From contig CAJUHY010000079.1 in NCBI GenBank assembly GCA_910585895.1, forward strand, positions 1 to 8,817: a stretch of DNA of 8,817 nt, read 5' to 3'. Positions within the stretch are counted from its first letter, which is position 1. Each line of letters begins with the position of its first letter. This stretch comes from an uncultured Lachnospiraceae bacterium (lineage in GTDB: Bacteria > Bacillota > Clostridia > Lachnospirales > Lachnospiraceae). Shown here piece after piece: positions 1 through 6,601 of this stretch. Under the pieces are notes generated by a model. It was given only the letters and a program-made list of their open reading frames with translations. It was not told the origin of the DNA and searched no databases. The translations under genes and the position numbers were made by a program.

Positions 1-53
1 TTCAGTTATCAAAATACAAATCTAAGCCAACTCATTATGAATCCGAGAGGCTA

Positions 54-839
54 TTAATTTGAACGGATATACAAGCCTAAATTTCCTATAATCTCAATTT
101 CACTCTCTTTTGTAATATTTTCTCTCAAATCTCTCATGAAGTCAATCTTTCTTTGGCTATCTTCTTTTATCTGTGCCTTTTCCTGCCCAGCCATACCACT
201 TCCTTCTTCCGATATAAGATTTTCTTTCCCTGACAGAAATTCATGATACATCTTTTCCATATATTCGTTACGCATCAACTGTCGTCTATAGCTTTCTACC
301 TTTGTCTGCCAATAAACCTCTTCATTCATGCCTGTTCCCGCTATGAATGCCAGATATTCGTCATAGTTATCTACCTCTTTAAGTTCTGTTCTTAATTCCT
401 TAATATAATTCTCTGCCTCTTCCTTTGATTTCTCGCAGCCATAATCCTCGGCTTTACAATCAAGTTCTTTTTCTTCCAGTATACGCTTTACAATGTCCTT
501 GACATCTTGATATGTTACTGCACCCGAAAGCTGTTTCTCTGCAATATAGCCCTCAATATCCGTGTCATAGACCATGCTGTTTTTTCCTTTAGCCAATAGC
601 TTTCTTGTATTATTTTGATTCGGCTGCTTCTTTATCTGAGGACTAGAATATTTAAAGTTATATGGCGTCTGTTCTTTGTTTTCTAACTTACCTTCAATTT
701 CCCCCAAAGAATAATAGTACTCCGTATCGTTTTCTGCCACCATTACATTCCTGACCTGTTTTTTCTCACTGCATAATCTCATTTTTACAGCTGGCGGTGT
801 CCATGTATCTGGTCCGAATTTAACAAAATCCATTTGCAT
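54..839 (-). CDS. C-terminal, helical part of the split secreted protein (hypothetical)
   Basis: An open frame that overlaps the end of the InlB-repeat ORF and runs to the TAA at 54. Joined by removing one T at 825-828, the reading becomes YNANG followed directly by FVKFGPDTWTPP. This gives one secreted protein of about 380 residues. On its own the frame has no signal peptide. ATG 839 lacks any Shine-Dalgarno, and an upstream ATG at 899 only adds residues out of phase with the InlB repeat. The segment from FVKFG onward is charged and mostly helical. Its middle has the pattern GTGMNEEVYWQTKVESYRR, then NEYMEKMYHEF, with upstream alternating Glu/Lys helices. This loosely resembles SurA/PrsA-type N-terminal chaperone helices of clostridial lipoproteins, without a peptidyl-prolyl isomerase domain. 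That resemblance is a weak impression. Two overlapping independent genes remain possible. Confidence 0.5.
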   Translation of the reverse strand: MQMDFVKFGPDTWTPPAVKMRLCSEKKQVRNVMVAENDTEYYYSLGEIEGKLENKEQTPYNFKYSSPQIKKQPNQNNTRKLLAKGKNSMVYDTDIEGYIAEKQLSGAVTYQDVKDIVKRILEEKELDCKAEDYGCEKSKEEAENYIKELRTELKEVDNYDEYLAFIAGTGMNEEVYWQTKVESYRRQLMRNEYMEKMYHEFLSGKENLISEEGSGMAGQEKAQIKEDSQRKIDFMRDLRENITKESEIEIIGNLGLYIRSN

Positions 840-1197
840 TATAAAATATTTTATATTTATCAGGCTTCCAAACTGCAAACAATACAATTGACTTGTCATT
901 AGAATACCTGCTGCCAGGACGATAAGACACGGTCGTACTTGTCTTTGTTATCGCCCATCCTGAAAATTCATACCCTTTTCTAACAGGCTTTTTACTGCTT
1001 AAAATTATTGATTTACCCTTTTCTTTAAACTGTCTTTCTGGTGCTCCGCTTCCTCCATTTGCATTATAGGAAATTGAAAATTTAATCTGGGCCGCATGAA
1101 CCTTGTCATATGCAATAAACAAACTAAATAATACTAAACTGACAATTATTGATTTCATAAAGAAATTCCTGTACCTTATTAATATTTTTTTCTCCAT
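820..1197 (-). CDS. Secreted InlB-type (Listeria-Bacteroides) repeat protein, truncated by probable frameshift
   Basis: A 125-residue exported protein. Residues 1-35 form a signal peptide with a basic n-region, a hydrophobic core at about 17-30 and a VHA-A cleavage site near 35/36. Residues 38-112 are one complete InlB B-repeat, a small beta-grasp-like module common in cell-surface proteins of Firmicutes; it begins SYNANGGSGAP and contains GYEFSGW and LFAVWKP. A second repeat begins at 113 (DKYKIFYNANG) but the frame ends two codons later (FC, stop). GGGAG lies 8 bases before the ATG at 1197. The abrupt stop at the first residues of a repeat, with an open frame continuing to position 54 one base out of phase, points to a frameshift in TTTT at 825-828. 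It lies downstream of the putative LytTR operator and micro-ORF. Its role, perhaps adhesion or cell-surface display, is not known. Confidence 0.75.
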   Translation of the reverse strand: MEKKILIRYRNFFMKSIIVSLVLFSLFIAYDKVHAAQIKFSISYNANGGSGAPERQFKEKGKSIILSSKKPVRKGYEFSGWAITKTSTTVSYRPGSRYSNDKSIVLFAVWKPDKYKIFYNANGFC

Positions 1198-1215
1198 ATG
1201 TACTACTCCCTTTCT

Positions 1216-1250
1216 AACATTATCTTTTGATAATAATCATACTGAATGTT
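1216..1250 (-). other. AT-rich inverted repeats in the leader of the secreted protein
   Basis: ATTATC and GATAAT flank an AAAA loop, and overlapping them AACATT (1250-1245) and AATGTT (1221-1216) form an alternative outer pairing. The structure ends just before the GGGAG ribosome binding site at 1210-1206. It could modulate translation or be a small operator half-site pair. The inverted repeats are seen; the role is unknown. Confidence 0.3.
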
Positions 1251-1283
1251 CCCTTTTCACTTTTATCACTCTCACCTTGCCTC

Positions 1284-1334
1284 TTAACCCCAAAATCTTC
1301 TCCAATATCTCCAGAAAAAACTAGAGCAAACCAT
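1284..1334 (-). CDS. 16-residue micro-ORF rich in aromatic residues and arginine
   Basis: ATG at 1334 to TAA at 1286-1284 encodes MVCSSFFWRYWRRFWG. The initiation region is excellent: TAAAGGAGG followed by GGAGAAT and ATG, as good as any ribosome binding site in the window. Seven of 16 residues are aromatic (three Trp, three Phe, one Tyr), three are Arg, and there is one Cys. It sits between the putative LytTR operator/promoter and the secreted InlB-repeat gene. I do not recognise it. Options are a short membrane-active or signalling peptide, a leader peptide whose translation reports charged tRNA-Trp or tRNA-Phe, or a spurious ORF with a chance Shine-Dalgarno. No maturation enzyme gene is visible nearby and no double-glycine leader is present. 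Confidence 0.35.
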   Translation of the reverse strand: MVCSSFFWRYWRRFWG

Positions 1335-1354
1335 ATTCTCCCCTCCTTTACCTC

Positions 1355-1391
1355 AAAAAACAGACCACTAAGTTATATTAGCAGTCTATTT
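1355..1391 (-). terminator. Intrinsic terminator downstream of the sensor kinase
   Basis: The transcribed strand has AAATAGACTGCTAA, a 6-base loop TATAAC, then TTAGTGGTCTGTTT, giving 14 continuous pairs (three of them G-U), and ends in a run of six T. It sits 66 bases past the kinase stop. On the opposite strand the wobble pairs become A-C mismatches, so it is directional. Likely end of the response regulator-kinase transcript. Confidence 0.65.
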
Positions 1392-1411
1392 CAAAACCTT
1401 ACATTTTTCAA
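1383..1411 (-). promoter_or_regulatory. Possible LytTR-dependent promoter
   Basis: TTGAAA (1411-1406) and TAGACT (1388-1383) are separated by 17 bases, and the -35 box begins 7 bases after the second operator repeat, as expected for an activator site abutting -35. A competing -10 is TATAAC at 1377-1372, without a good -35. Both candidates overlap the 5' arm of the terminator hairpin, so an RNA starting here would lack that arm. Weak hexamers keep confidence low. Confidence 0.35.
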
Positions 1412-1418
1412 TCTTTAA

Positions 1419-1450
1419 CTATGTAAACGGTCGTATAGCTATGTAAACGG
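1419..1450 (-). promoter_or_regulatory. Putative LytTR operator: two identical 12-base direct repeats
   Basis: The transcribed strand reads CCGTTTACATAG, eight bases (CTATACGA), then CCGTTTACATAG again, a period of 20 bp or about two helical turns. ACCGTTTAC in the second copy matches 8 of 9 positions of the LytTR consensus [TA][AC][CA]GTTN[AG][TG], as I recall it. Paired direct repeats with a short spacer are the arrangement used by AgrA and VirR. It lies 6 bases past the kinase stop and upstream of the micro-ORF and secreted-protein gene. Likely the response regulator next door binds here; this is inference. Confidence 0.6.
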
Positions 1451-1456
1451 CCAGAT

Positions 1457-2734
1457 TTAAATAAAAACATCAACCGTATACCGCTGATTTTCTATATTGC
1501 AGCTTAAACTCCCCTCAGACTTACCCACAATACTTTTCACATTTAAAAGGCCAAGTCCATGATTCCTCTTATCTGATTTCGTAGTAATAGGAAGTCCACC
1601 TTTTAATGTTAATTCTCCTTCCATGGTATTTTCCAAATGAATATTTAAAGATTTCTCTCCTTGGCAGACCTCAAACAAGATTTCCTTTTCATAATTTTGC
1701 ATTTTTTCTACAGCCTCTGTCGCATTTTTCACAAGATTGGAAACAATGATACAAAGGTCTCTCTGTGATATTTCCTGCTCATCCCACATATATCCTTTAA
1801 CTTTAATATTACAGGTTGTCCGGATTGGCAGAAAATAATAATTGATTATCGTATTAACAATCTCATTTCCCACATCATATTGTCGTTTACTTATTTCAGA
1901 AACTTCCCCCAACATCTCTGACAGATAATCATTCAGCTTTATATATTCCCCTTTTTCAAAATAGTTTTTTAACTCCAGCAGTTCTGCAATGAGGTCATGG
2001 CGAAATTGCCTTGTATCCTGTTCTTTTCTTAGTAGCTGCTCAAAATATTCCCTCTGCTGTTCATTCTGCCTTTCTAATACTTCCGCCTTCATAGAGTATT
2101 CCTGTGTAACATTAAAAAAATAAATTAATGAAAACAAAAGAACACAAATGGCCATGCTTCCCAAAAACAGAAATACTTCTCCCACCCTTGCCAATGGGCG
2201 TTCGACGTGTTCAAACAGCAAAAAACTCATAAAGTTCATCACCAATACCAGTACCATTGCCATAATGCCAACAATCCAGTTAATGCGTTTAGGCAGACGA
2301 AACATATTTACATCCAATTTTCTTCCTACAAAAAAATGATAAGCCCACAGTAGGACAAGGACACATACCAAATAAATAAGTGTTGCTTCTTGTTCTCCAA
2401 CACTAATAAAAATACGGATAAAATCATCAACCATCCCCTCTATCAGGACTAAAATCATCAGTGCTGCCAACCATAGCCTTACGTTCTCCTTAAAAGACAC
2501 CTGAAACAAACAAAACATCATAAAAAAACTAACAAGAAATACAATGCACATTTGTAAATCAACCGTCTGTTCCTGCCAGAACAAACACATTAATGCTGAT
2601 ACCAAAAATACTGTCGCTAACCCTATTCCTCTTTTGAGGGTTAGCTGTAACCTTCTTCCATATATCACATAATAAAAAGAAAAATACTCTAACAACGTCA
2701 GTGCACTAAAAACTGTTACCCATACATCCCCCAT
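1457..2734 (-). CDS. Polytopic sensor histidine kinase, GHKL type (AgrC-like)
   Basis: Membrane sensor kinase expected to phosphorylate the adjacent LytTR regulator. The N-terminal half is hydrophobic, with about six or seven predicted membrane segments (roughly 5-25, 38-53, 60-78, 87-110, 117-137, 152-174, 185-208). A helical linker of about 210-240 leads to the phospho-acceptor motif RQFRHDL with His246. The ATP-binding domain has the N-box NLVKNATEA (333-341) and the short G-box HGLGLLNVK (392-400), diagnostic of the AgrC/CitA-like GHKL group. The 425-residue length is normal for AgrC-like kinases. The ATG at 2734 has GGAGA 7 bases upstream; an in-frame TGA shortly upstream rules out a longer form. 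AgrC-like kinases usually sense peptides, but no agrB or agrD is in the window, so the ligand is unknown. Confidence 0.93.
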   Translation of the reverse strand: MGDVWVTVFSALTLLEYFSFYYVIYGRRLQLTLKRGIGLATVFLVSALMCLFWQEQTVDLQMCIVFLVSFFMMFCLFQVSFKENVRLWLAALMILVLIEGMVDDFIRIFISVGEQEATLIYLVCVLVLLWAYHFFVGRKLDVNMFRLPKRINWIVGIMAMVLVLVMNFMSFLLFEHVERPLARVGEVFLFLGSMAICVLLFSLIYFFNVTQEYSMKAEVLERQNEQQREYFEQLLRKEQDTRQFRHDLIAELLELKNYFEKGEYIKLNDYLSEMLGEVSEISKRQYDVGNEIVNTIINYYFLPIRTTCNIKVKGYMWDEQEISQRDLCIIVSNLVKNATEAVEKMQNYEKEILFEVCQGEKSLNIHLENTMEGELTLKGGLPITTKSDKRNHGLGLLNVKSIVGKSEGSLSCNIENQRYTVDVFI

Positions 2735-2782
2735 AAATTTCTCTCCATTTGCTCAATCCATAGCATTTTGCAGCGAACCTCC

Positions 2783-3493
2783 TTATCTCCTTCTCGTATC
2801 AAATACCATAAAGGACTGTTGCAGCTCCGACCGCTTCCTCCTCGCAACCGGTACTTTTTCCCCACTAATAAGAATTACCATATCTTTCGCAATCACCGCT
2901 ATTCTCCCAAGATTTACGATATAACTCCTGTGACATGCAAAAAACATCCGTTCGTCCAACTCATTTATCCATTCCCTAAGCGGTTTCTCACTACGATACA
3001 CTTCACATATCGTAAAAATAAGCACCCTATTACCGTCTGCCATAAGGTAGAGAATATCCCGCTGCACAATTTCATACAAAATTCCACTCCGGTATGCCTG
3101 TATTTTCTCAATGCCGACCATATGTTCTCTTACATCGTCCATCGTCTCAAATAACTCATCCGCCATAATCGGTTTTGTCACAAAACGAAATGCGCCTATC
3201 TTAAATGCCTCCTTAAAACGTTCTGCCTTACTTGTAAGCATCACAATTTTGTAATTAATTCCTCGTGCATTTAAGATACGCGCTGCTTCTATACCATCCA
3301 TTTCAGGCATATCAATATCCAGCAGCAGGAAATCTATCTCTTCCTCAAAAGAAAGTAATTCCTGTGCTGAACAGATATGGTGCATTTCGTAGGAAATGCC
3401 ACGTTGTTTCGCGTATTCATTCATCAATTTCTGAACTGTGCCATGTACATGATGCTCATCATCACAAACTGCTAATTTTAAACTTACTTTCAT
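2783..3493 (-). CDS. LytTR-family response regulator (AgrA/VirR-like)
   Basis: Cytosolic two-component response regulator that binds DNA when phosphorylated. The receiver domain covers about residues 5-122, with the acidic pocket Asp11-Asp12-Glu13, phospho-acceptor Asp59 in LLLDIDMPEMDG, Thr87 and Lys107. The LytTR DNA-binding domain covers about 135-232, including ILYLMADGN, FFACHRSYIVNL and VPVARRKRSEL, all typical of the family. The length of 236 residues is usual. A GGGGAG ribosome binding site lies 4 bases before the ATG at 3493. The gene starts 48 bases after the acyl-CoA synthetase stop, and the sensor kinase gene follows 48 bases after its own stop. The pair is thus one signalling unit, possibly with read-through from the metabolic genes. 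LytTR proteins bind paired direct repeats; such a pair lies just downstream of the kinase gene (1419-1450). Confidence 0.94.
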   Translation of the reverse strand: MKVSLKLAVCDDEHHVHGTVQKLMNEYAKQRGISYEMHHICSAQELLSFEEEIDFLLLDIDMPEMDGIEAARILNARGINYKIVMLTSKAERFKEAFKIGAFRFVTKPIMADELFETMDDVREHMVGIEKIQAYRSGILYEIVQRDILYLMADGNRVLIFTICEVYRSEKPLREWINELDERMFFACHRSYIVNLGRIAVIAKDMVILISGEKVPVARRKRSELQQSFMVFDTRRR

Positions 3494-3517
3494 TTCACTC
3501 CCCGCATCTCATGCTGC

Positions 3518-3541
3518 AAAATAGCAGTCTATCTGCATTTT
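3518..3541 (-). terminator. Weak hairpin between the acyl-CoA synthetase and the response regulator
   Basis: Directly after the ligase stop the transcribed strand can fold AAAATGCAG with CTGCTATTTT (one bulged T) around the loop ATAGA. The 3' arm ends in TATTTT. An alternative hairpin, CTGC-TATTTT-GCAG, competes with it. It may be a weak terminator or only an AT-rich spacer; the GC core is 4 bp, so confidence is low. Confidence 0.25.
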
Positions 3542-5176
3542 CTAAGTCTCATTCTGCTGTGCAACAAGATGCTCTACCCCATATTTCTTGCGCAGTGCAG
3601 GCTTCTCCAGTTTTCCGGTCGCATTTCTGGGAACTTCCGCAAAAATAATTTTTTTGGGACGTTTATATCTGGGAAGCTCTTTACAGAATTCATCAATCTC
3701 TTCCTGTGTACATTCCATCCCCTGCTTGACCGAAATAATCGCGCCGGTAATCTCTCCTAAACGTTCGTCCGGCAGACCGATAACCGCCACATCCTGCACC
3801 TTCTCATAAGCGCTGAGGAAATTTTCAATCTGCACTGGATAGATGTTCTCTCCGCCGCTGACAATCACGTCCTTCTTACGGTCAACGAGGAAATAAAAAC
3901 CATCCTCATCCTGCTTTGCCATATCACCGGTAAAGAGCCAGCCATCTTTTAACGTCTCTTCCGTTGCCTTGGGGTCATTGTAGTAACAGGTCATGACGCC
4001 AGGACCCTTCACGCAAAGCTCCCCAACTTCCCCCTGGGGCACTTCGCTGCCAGCTTCGTCCACAATCTTGCATTCCCACCGGTAACCAGGGACGCCGATG
4101 GCTCCCACCTTATGGATATTTTCTATGCCAAGATGCACACACCCGGGACCAGTCGATTCAGAAAGCCCGTAATTCGTATCATACATGTGCTCTGGAAAAT
4201 ACTCCTTCCAGTGCTTAATCAGGGATTGCGGTACCGGCTGTGCCCCAATGTGCATAAGCCTCCACTGCCCGAGGTCATAATCTTTCAATTTAACATCTCC
4301 CCGGTCCAGAGCGCTTAAAATATCCTGTGCCCAGGGCACTAACAGCCATACAATCGTACAATGCTCCTTTGATACGGCATCTAGAATAATTTCTGGTGTT
4401 GTCCCTTTTAAGAGCACTGCCTTGCTTCCTGCGCAAAGGCTTCCCATCCAGTGAAATTTCGCGCCTGTATGATAAAGAGGCGGTATACAGAGGAACACAT
4501 CATCCCTGTCAGTCAGATGATGCTTCTGCTCCATCTGCGCTGCCTGCATTAAACTCTCATGGTTATGCAAAATTGCTTTTGGAAATCCTGTCGTCCCCGA
4601 CGAGAAATAGATGGCGGCATCATCTTCGTCTTCCAACCGCACAAGCGGAGCCTGGCTCGAGCAGTCCGCCACCAGTTCACGATAACCTTCGGCAAATGTC
4701 GGACAGCCATCCCCAACATAGATGAGCAGCCGCCCCTTACTCAGATTTTCCTCAATGGATTCAATACGTCCAATAAACTCTGAACCAAAAAACAGCACAT
4801 GTACCTCTGCCAAATCTGCACAGTACTGAATCTCTTCTGCTGAAAAACGAAAATTAAAGGGTACGGCAATTGCTCCGGTCTTTAAGATTCCAAAATAAAT
4901 CGGCAGCCATTCCAGACAATTGAACATAAGGATTGCCACACGGTCTCCTTTTTGGATACCGCGGCTAATCAGCATATTTGCCACACGATTTGCTTTCTCA
5001 TCAAAAATACTCCAGGTAATCTCCCTGCGGTATGGCTGTGAGGATGTCTGCTGCACAAGGTTGTATTCCTTCCATGTAGTTTTCCGAGTATCGGTCACAA
5101 GCGGATTCAGCTCAACCAATGCCACCTCGTCACTGTATAGTTTATGATTTCTCTCCAGTAAATCTGTTACCGGCAT
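3542..5176 (-). CDS. Class I AMP-forming acyl-CoA synthetase, substrate unknown
   Basis: A 544-residue cytosolic adenylate-forming ligase with all core motifs. The P-loop SSGTTGFPK is at 192-200 and YGLSES at 336-341. FTGD is near 415-418, the hinge region DRKKDVIVSGGEN at 432-444, and ATGK carries the predicted catalytic Lys522. It therefore should activate a carboxylic acid through an acyl-adenylate to its CoA ester. An N-terminal region of about 50 residues, with DTRKTTWKEY near 29-38, precedes the usual TWSIFDEKANR start of the AMP-binding domain. This looks like a clade feature. The gene has its own AAAGGAAG ribosome binding site, 9 bases upstream of the ATG at 5176, and lies behind a probable terminator, so expression may be partly separate from paaK. 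It is much longer than the PaaK-type neighbour and belongs to a different branch. An aryl acid or a fatty acid are both possible; neither is shown. Confidence 0.92.
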   Translation of the reverse strand: MPVTDLLERNHKLYSDEVALVELNPLVTDTRKTTWKEYNLVQQTSSQPYRREITWSIFDEKANRVANMLISRGIQKGDRVAILMFNCLEWLPIYFGILKTGAIAVPFNFRFSAEEIQYCADLAEVHVLFFGSEFIGRIESIEENLSKGRLLIYVGDGCPTFAEGYRELVADCSSQAPLVRLEDEDDAAIYFSSGTTGFPKAILHNHESLMQAAQMEQKHHLTDRDDVFLCIPPLYHTGAKFHWMGSLCAGSKAVLLKGTTPEIILDAVSKEHCTIVWLLVPWAQDILSALDRGDVKLKDYDLGQWRLMHIGAQPVPQSLIKHWKEYFPEHMYDTNYGLSESTGPGCVHLGIENIHKVGAIGVPGYRWECKIVDEAGSEVPQGEVGELCVKGPGVMTCYYNDPKATEETLKDGWLFTGDMAKQDEDGFYFLVDRKKDVIVSGGENIYPVQIENFLSAYEKVQDVAVIGLPDERLGEITGAIISVKQGMECTQEEIDEFCKELPRYKRPKKIIFAEVPRNATGKLEKPALRKKYGVEHLVAQQNET

Positions 5177-5212
5177 AATCTGTTACTTCCTTTCTTATGT
5201 TTTCCTTTTTTT

Positions 5213-5250
5213 AATATAACAAATACTGACGCATAGAAATTGCGCCAGTA
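5213..5250 (-). terminator. Probable intrinsic terminator after the iorAB-paaK operon
   Basis: The transcribed strand reads TACTGGCGCA, a 7-base loop, then TGCGTCAGTA: a 10-bp stem with one G-U pair. It is followed by TTTGTTATATT, an imperfect T-tract. It starts 20 bases after the paaK stop. The broken T-run suggests partial termination, so some read-through into the next ligase gene is possible. Confidence 0.55.
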
Positions 5251-5269
5251 CTATAACACTATCACGCCT

Positions 5270-6574
5270 TTACTGATACAGATGCCTTTTATCAATGACA
5301 CGGACAGCCTTTCCTTCACTTCTCGTAATACTCTTAGGCTCCACAACCTTTACGTCAGCTTTAATGCCCAGCATAGATTTTAAGCCGCTGACAATCTTCT
5401 TCTCCCTTTCGGGTATTGTCATACTACTGTTCTTTTCCATCTCAGGTGTAAGTTCTACCTGAACTTCCATCGTATCGTTATTGCCAATACGGTCTACAAC
5501 AATCTGATAATTTGCCTGATACCCCTGATTCAGAAGAACTGCCTCAATCTGAGAAGGCCATACATTGACTCCTTTAACTACCATCATGTCGTCACTTCTT
5601 CCCTTAGGCTTCATCATACGCACATGCGTACGGCCACAGGAACAGCGCTTCCTTGTAAGACGGCACAAATCACGTGTACGATAACGCAGCAGCGGAAATG
5701 CTTTCTTCGTAATACAGGTAAATACTAATTCCCCAACCTCTCCTTCCGGAAGAACTTCACCTGTGCCAGGATTGATAATCTCAGCAATAAAATGATCCTC
5801 CTGCACGTGCATACCTGCCTGTTCTTCACATTCAAACGACACTCCGGGGCCGGAAATCTCGGTCAGGCCATAAATATCATACGCCTTGATGCCAAGAGAC
5901 TGCTCAATATTTTTGCGCATCTGCTCTGTCCAGGGCTCCGCACCAAAAATGCCGGCCTTTAAGTGAATCTTATCCTTTAATCCTCTTTCATTTACAGCCT
6001 CACCGAGATTCGCGGCATAAGACGGTGTACAGCAAAGGATTGTCGAACCTAAATCCATCATAAACTGCAGCTGCCGCTCTGTATTTCCTGAAGACATCGG
6101 CAAGGTCAGACATCCCACCTTATGGGAGCCTCCGTTTAATCCAGGTCCTCCGGTGAAGAGACCATATCCATAGCAGACATGGCAGACATCCTCTTTTGAG
6201 CCGCCCGCAGCGACAATTGCCCGCGCACAGCATTCTTCCCAGACGTCAATGTCCTCCTGGGTATAGAACGCAACCACACGCCGTCCGGTTGTCCCACTGG
6301 TGGACTGGATACGCACACATTCACTCAGCGGTACACCCAAAAGCCCATAGGGATATTGGTCGCGAAGGTCATCTTTGGTAATAAAGGGCAGTTTATGTAA
6401 ATCGTCAATCCCTTTGATATCTGATGGCTTTACACCCGCTTTATCCATCTTATCATGATAAAATTTCACATTTTTATAGACATACTGAACCTGCTCCACC
6501 AGTCTCTCGCTCTGGAGCTCCTGCAGCTGTTCCAATGGCATAGTTTCAATTTCTGGTTGGTAATAGTTTTTCAT
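5270..6574 (-). CDS. paaK: Phenylacetate-CoA ligase family protein (AMP-forming arylacetate-CoA ligase)
   Basis: Cytosolic adenylate-forming enzyme interconverting an arylacetate, ATP and CoA with arylacetyl-CoA, AMP and pyrophosphate. From the preferred start it has 434 residues, the normal family length. Visible motifs are the P-loop STSGTTGRR (91-99), YGLTE (235-239), the YRTRDL segment (298-303), a cysteine cluster at 304/311/313 typical of PaaK proteins, GRSDD (325-329), and a C-terminal catalytic-lysine region SEGKAVR with Lys422. It follows iorAB by about 60 bases on the same strand. This pairing is a known arrangement in anaerobes and suggests it handles indoleacetate or phenylacetate, the acids matching IorAB products. 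Direction in vivo (ester synthesis or ATP-yielding hydrolysis) cannot be read from sequence. The alternative start at 6586 adds four residues. I use the symbol in the family sense; an aerobic paa pathway is not implied. Confidence 0.9.
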   Translation of the reverse strand: MKNYYQPEIETMPLEQLQELQSERLVEQVQYVYKNVKFYHDKMDKAGVKPSDIKGIDDLHKLPFITKDDLRDQYPYGLLGVPLSECVRIQSTSGTTGRRVVAFYTQEDIDVWEECCARAIVAAGGSKEDVCHVCYGYGLFTGGPGLNGGSHKVGCLTLPMSSGNTERQLQFMMDLGSTILCCTPSYAANLGEAVNERGLKDKIHLKAGIFGAEPWTEQMRKNIEQSLGIKAYDIYGLTEISGPGVSFECEEQAGMHVQEDHFIAEIINPGTGEVLPEGEVGELVFTCITKKAFPLLRYRTRDLCRLTRKRCSCGRTHVRMMKPKGRSDDMMVVKGVNVWPSQIEAVLLNQGYQANYQIVVDRIGNNDTMEVQVELTPEMEKNSSMTIPEREKKIVSGLKSMLGIKADVKVVEPKSITRSEGKAVRVIDKRHLYQ

Positions 6575-6579
6575 TTCCG

Positions 6580-6583
6580 TCTC
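6580..6583 (-). promoter_or_regulatory. Ribosome binding site that decides the paaK start
   Basis: GGAG lies 5 bases before the ATG at 6574 (GGAGACGGAAATG). The other in-frame ATG at 6586 is preceded only by the A-rich AGAAAAAGAA. The 6574 start gives MKNYYQPEIE, the usual type of beginning for this family, so it is preferred. Confidence 0.6.
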
Positions 6584-6601
6584 CATTTCTTTTTCTATAT
6601 A

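Noticed and set aside
1..53. Search for a terminator after the leftmost stop codon.
   Set aside because: No hairpin with a T-run is present in these bases; the transcript may end beyond the window.
1103..1418. Plus-strand open frames across the region between the kinase and the secreted protein.
   Set aside because: They lack ribosome binding sites and protein-like composition, and overlap a well-supported signal peptide, operator and terminator on the other strand.
2716..2766. A 16-codon ORF (MLWIEQMERNLWGMYG) after GGAGG, between response regulator and kinase, overlapping the kinase start out of frame.
   Set aside because: The Shine-Dalgarno to ATG distance is 11 bases, and the kinase has its own GGAGA site. 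The ORF is most easily explained as chance; coupling of translation remains a remote option.
5177..5220. A promoter for the acyl-CoA synthetase (TTGTTA, 17 bases, CATAAG).
   Set aside because: The -10 is poor, the region is simple A/T-rich sequence, and the -35 overlaps the terminator T-tract, so it is not supportable.
6136..6324. A minus-strand open frame inside the paaK-type gene.
   Set aside because: It is an out-of-phase shadow of a gene with intact family motifs throughout.
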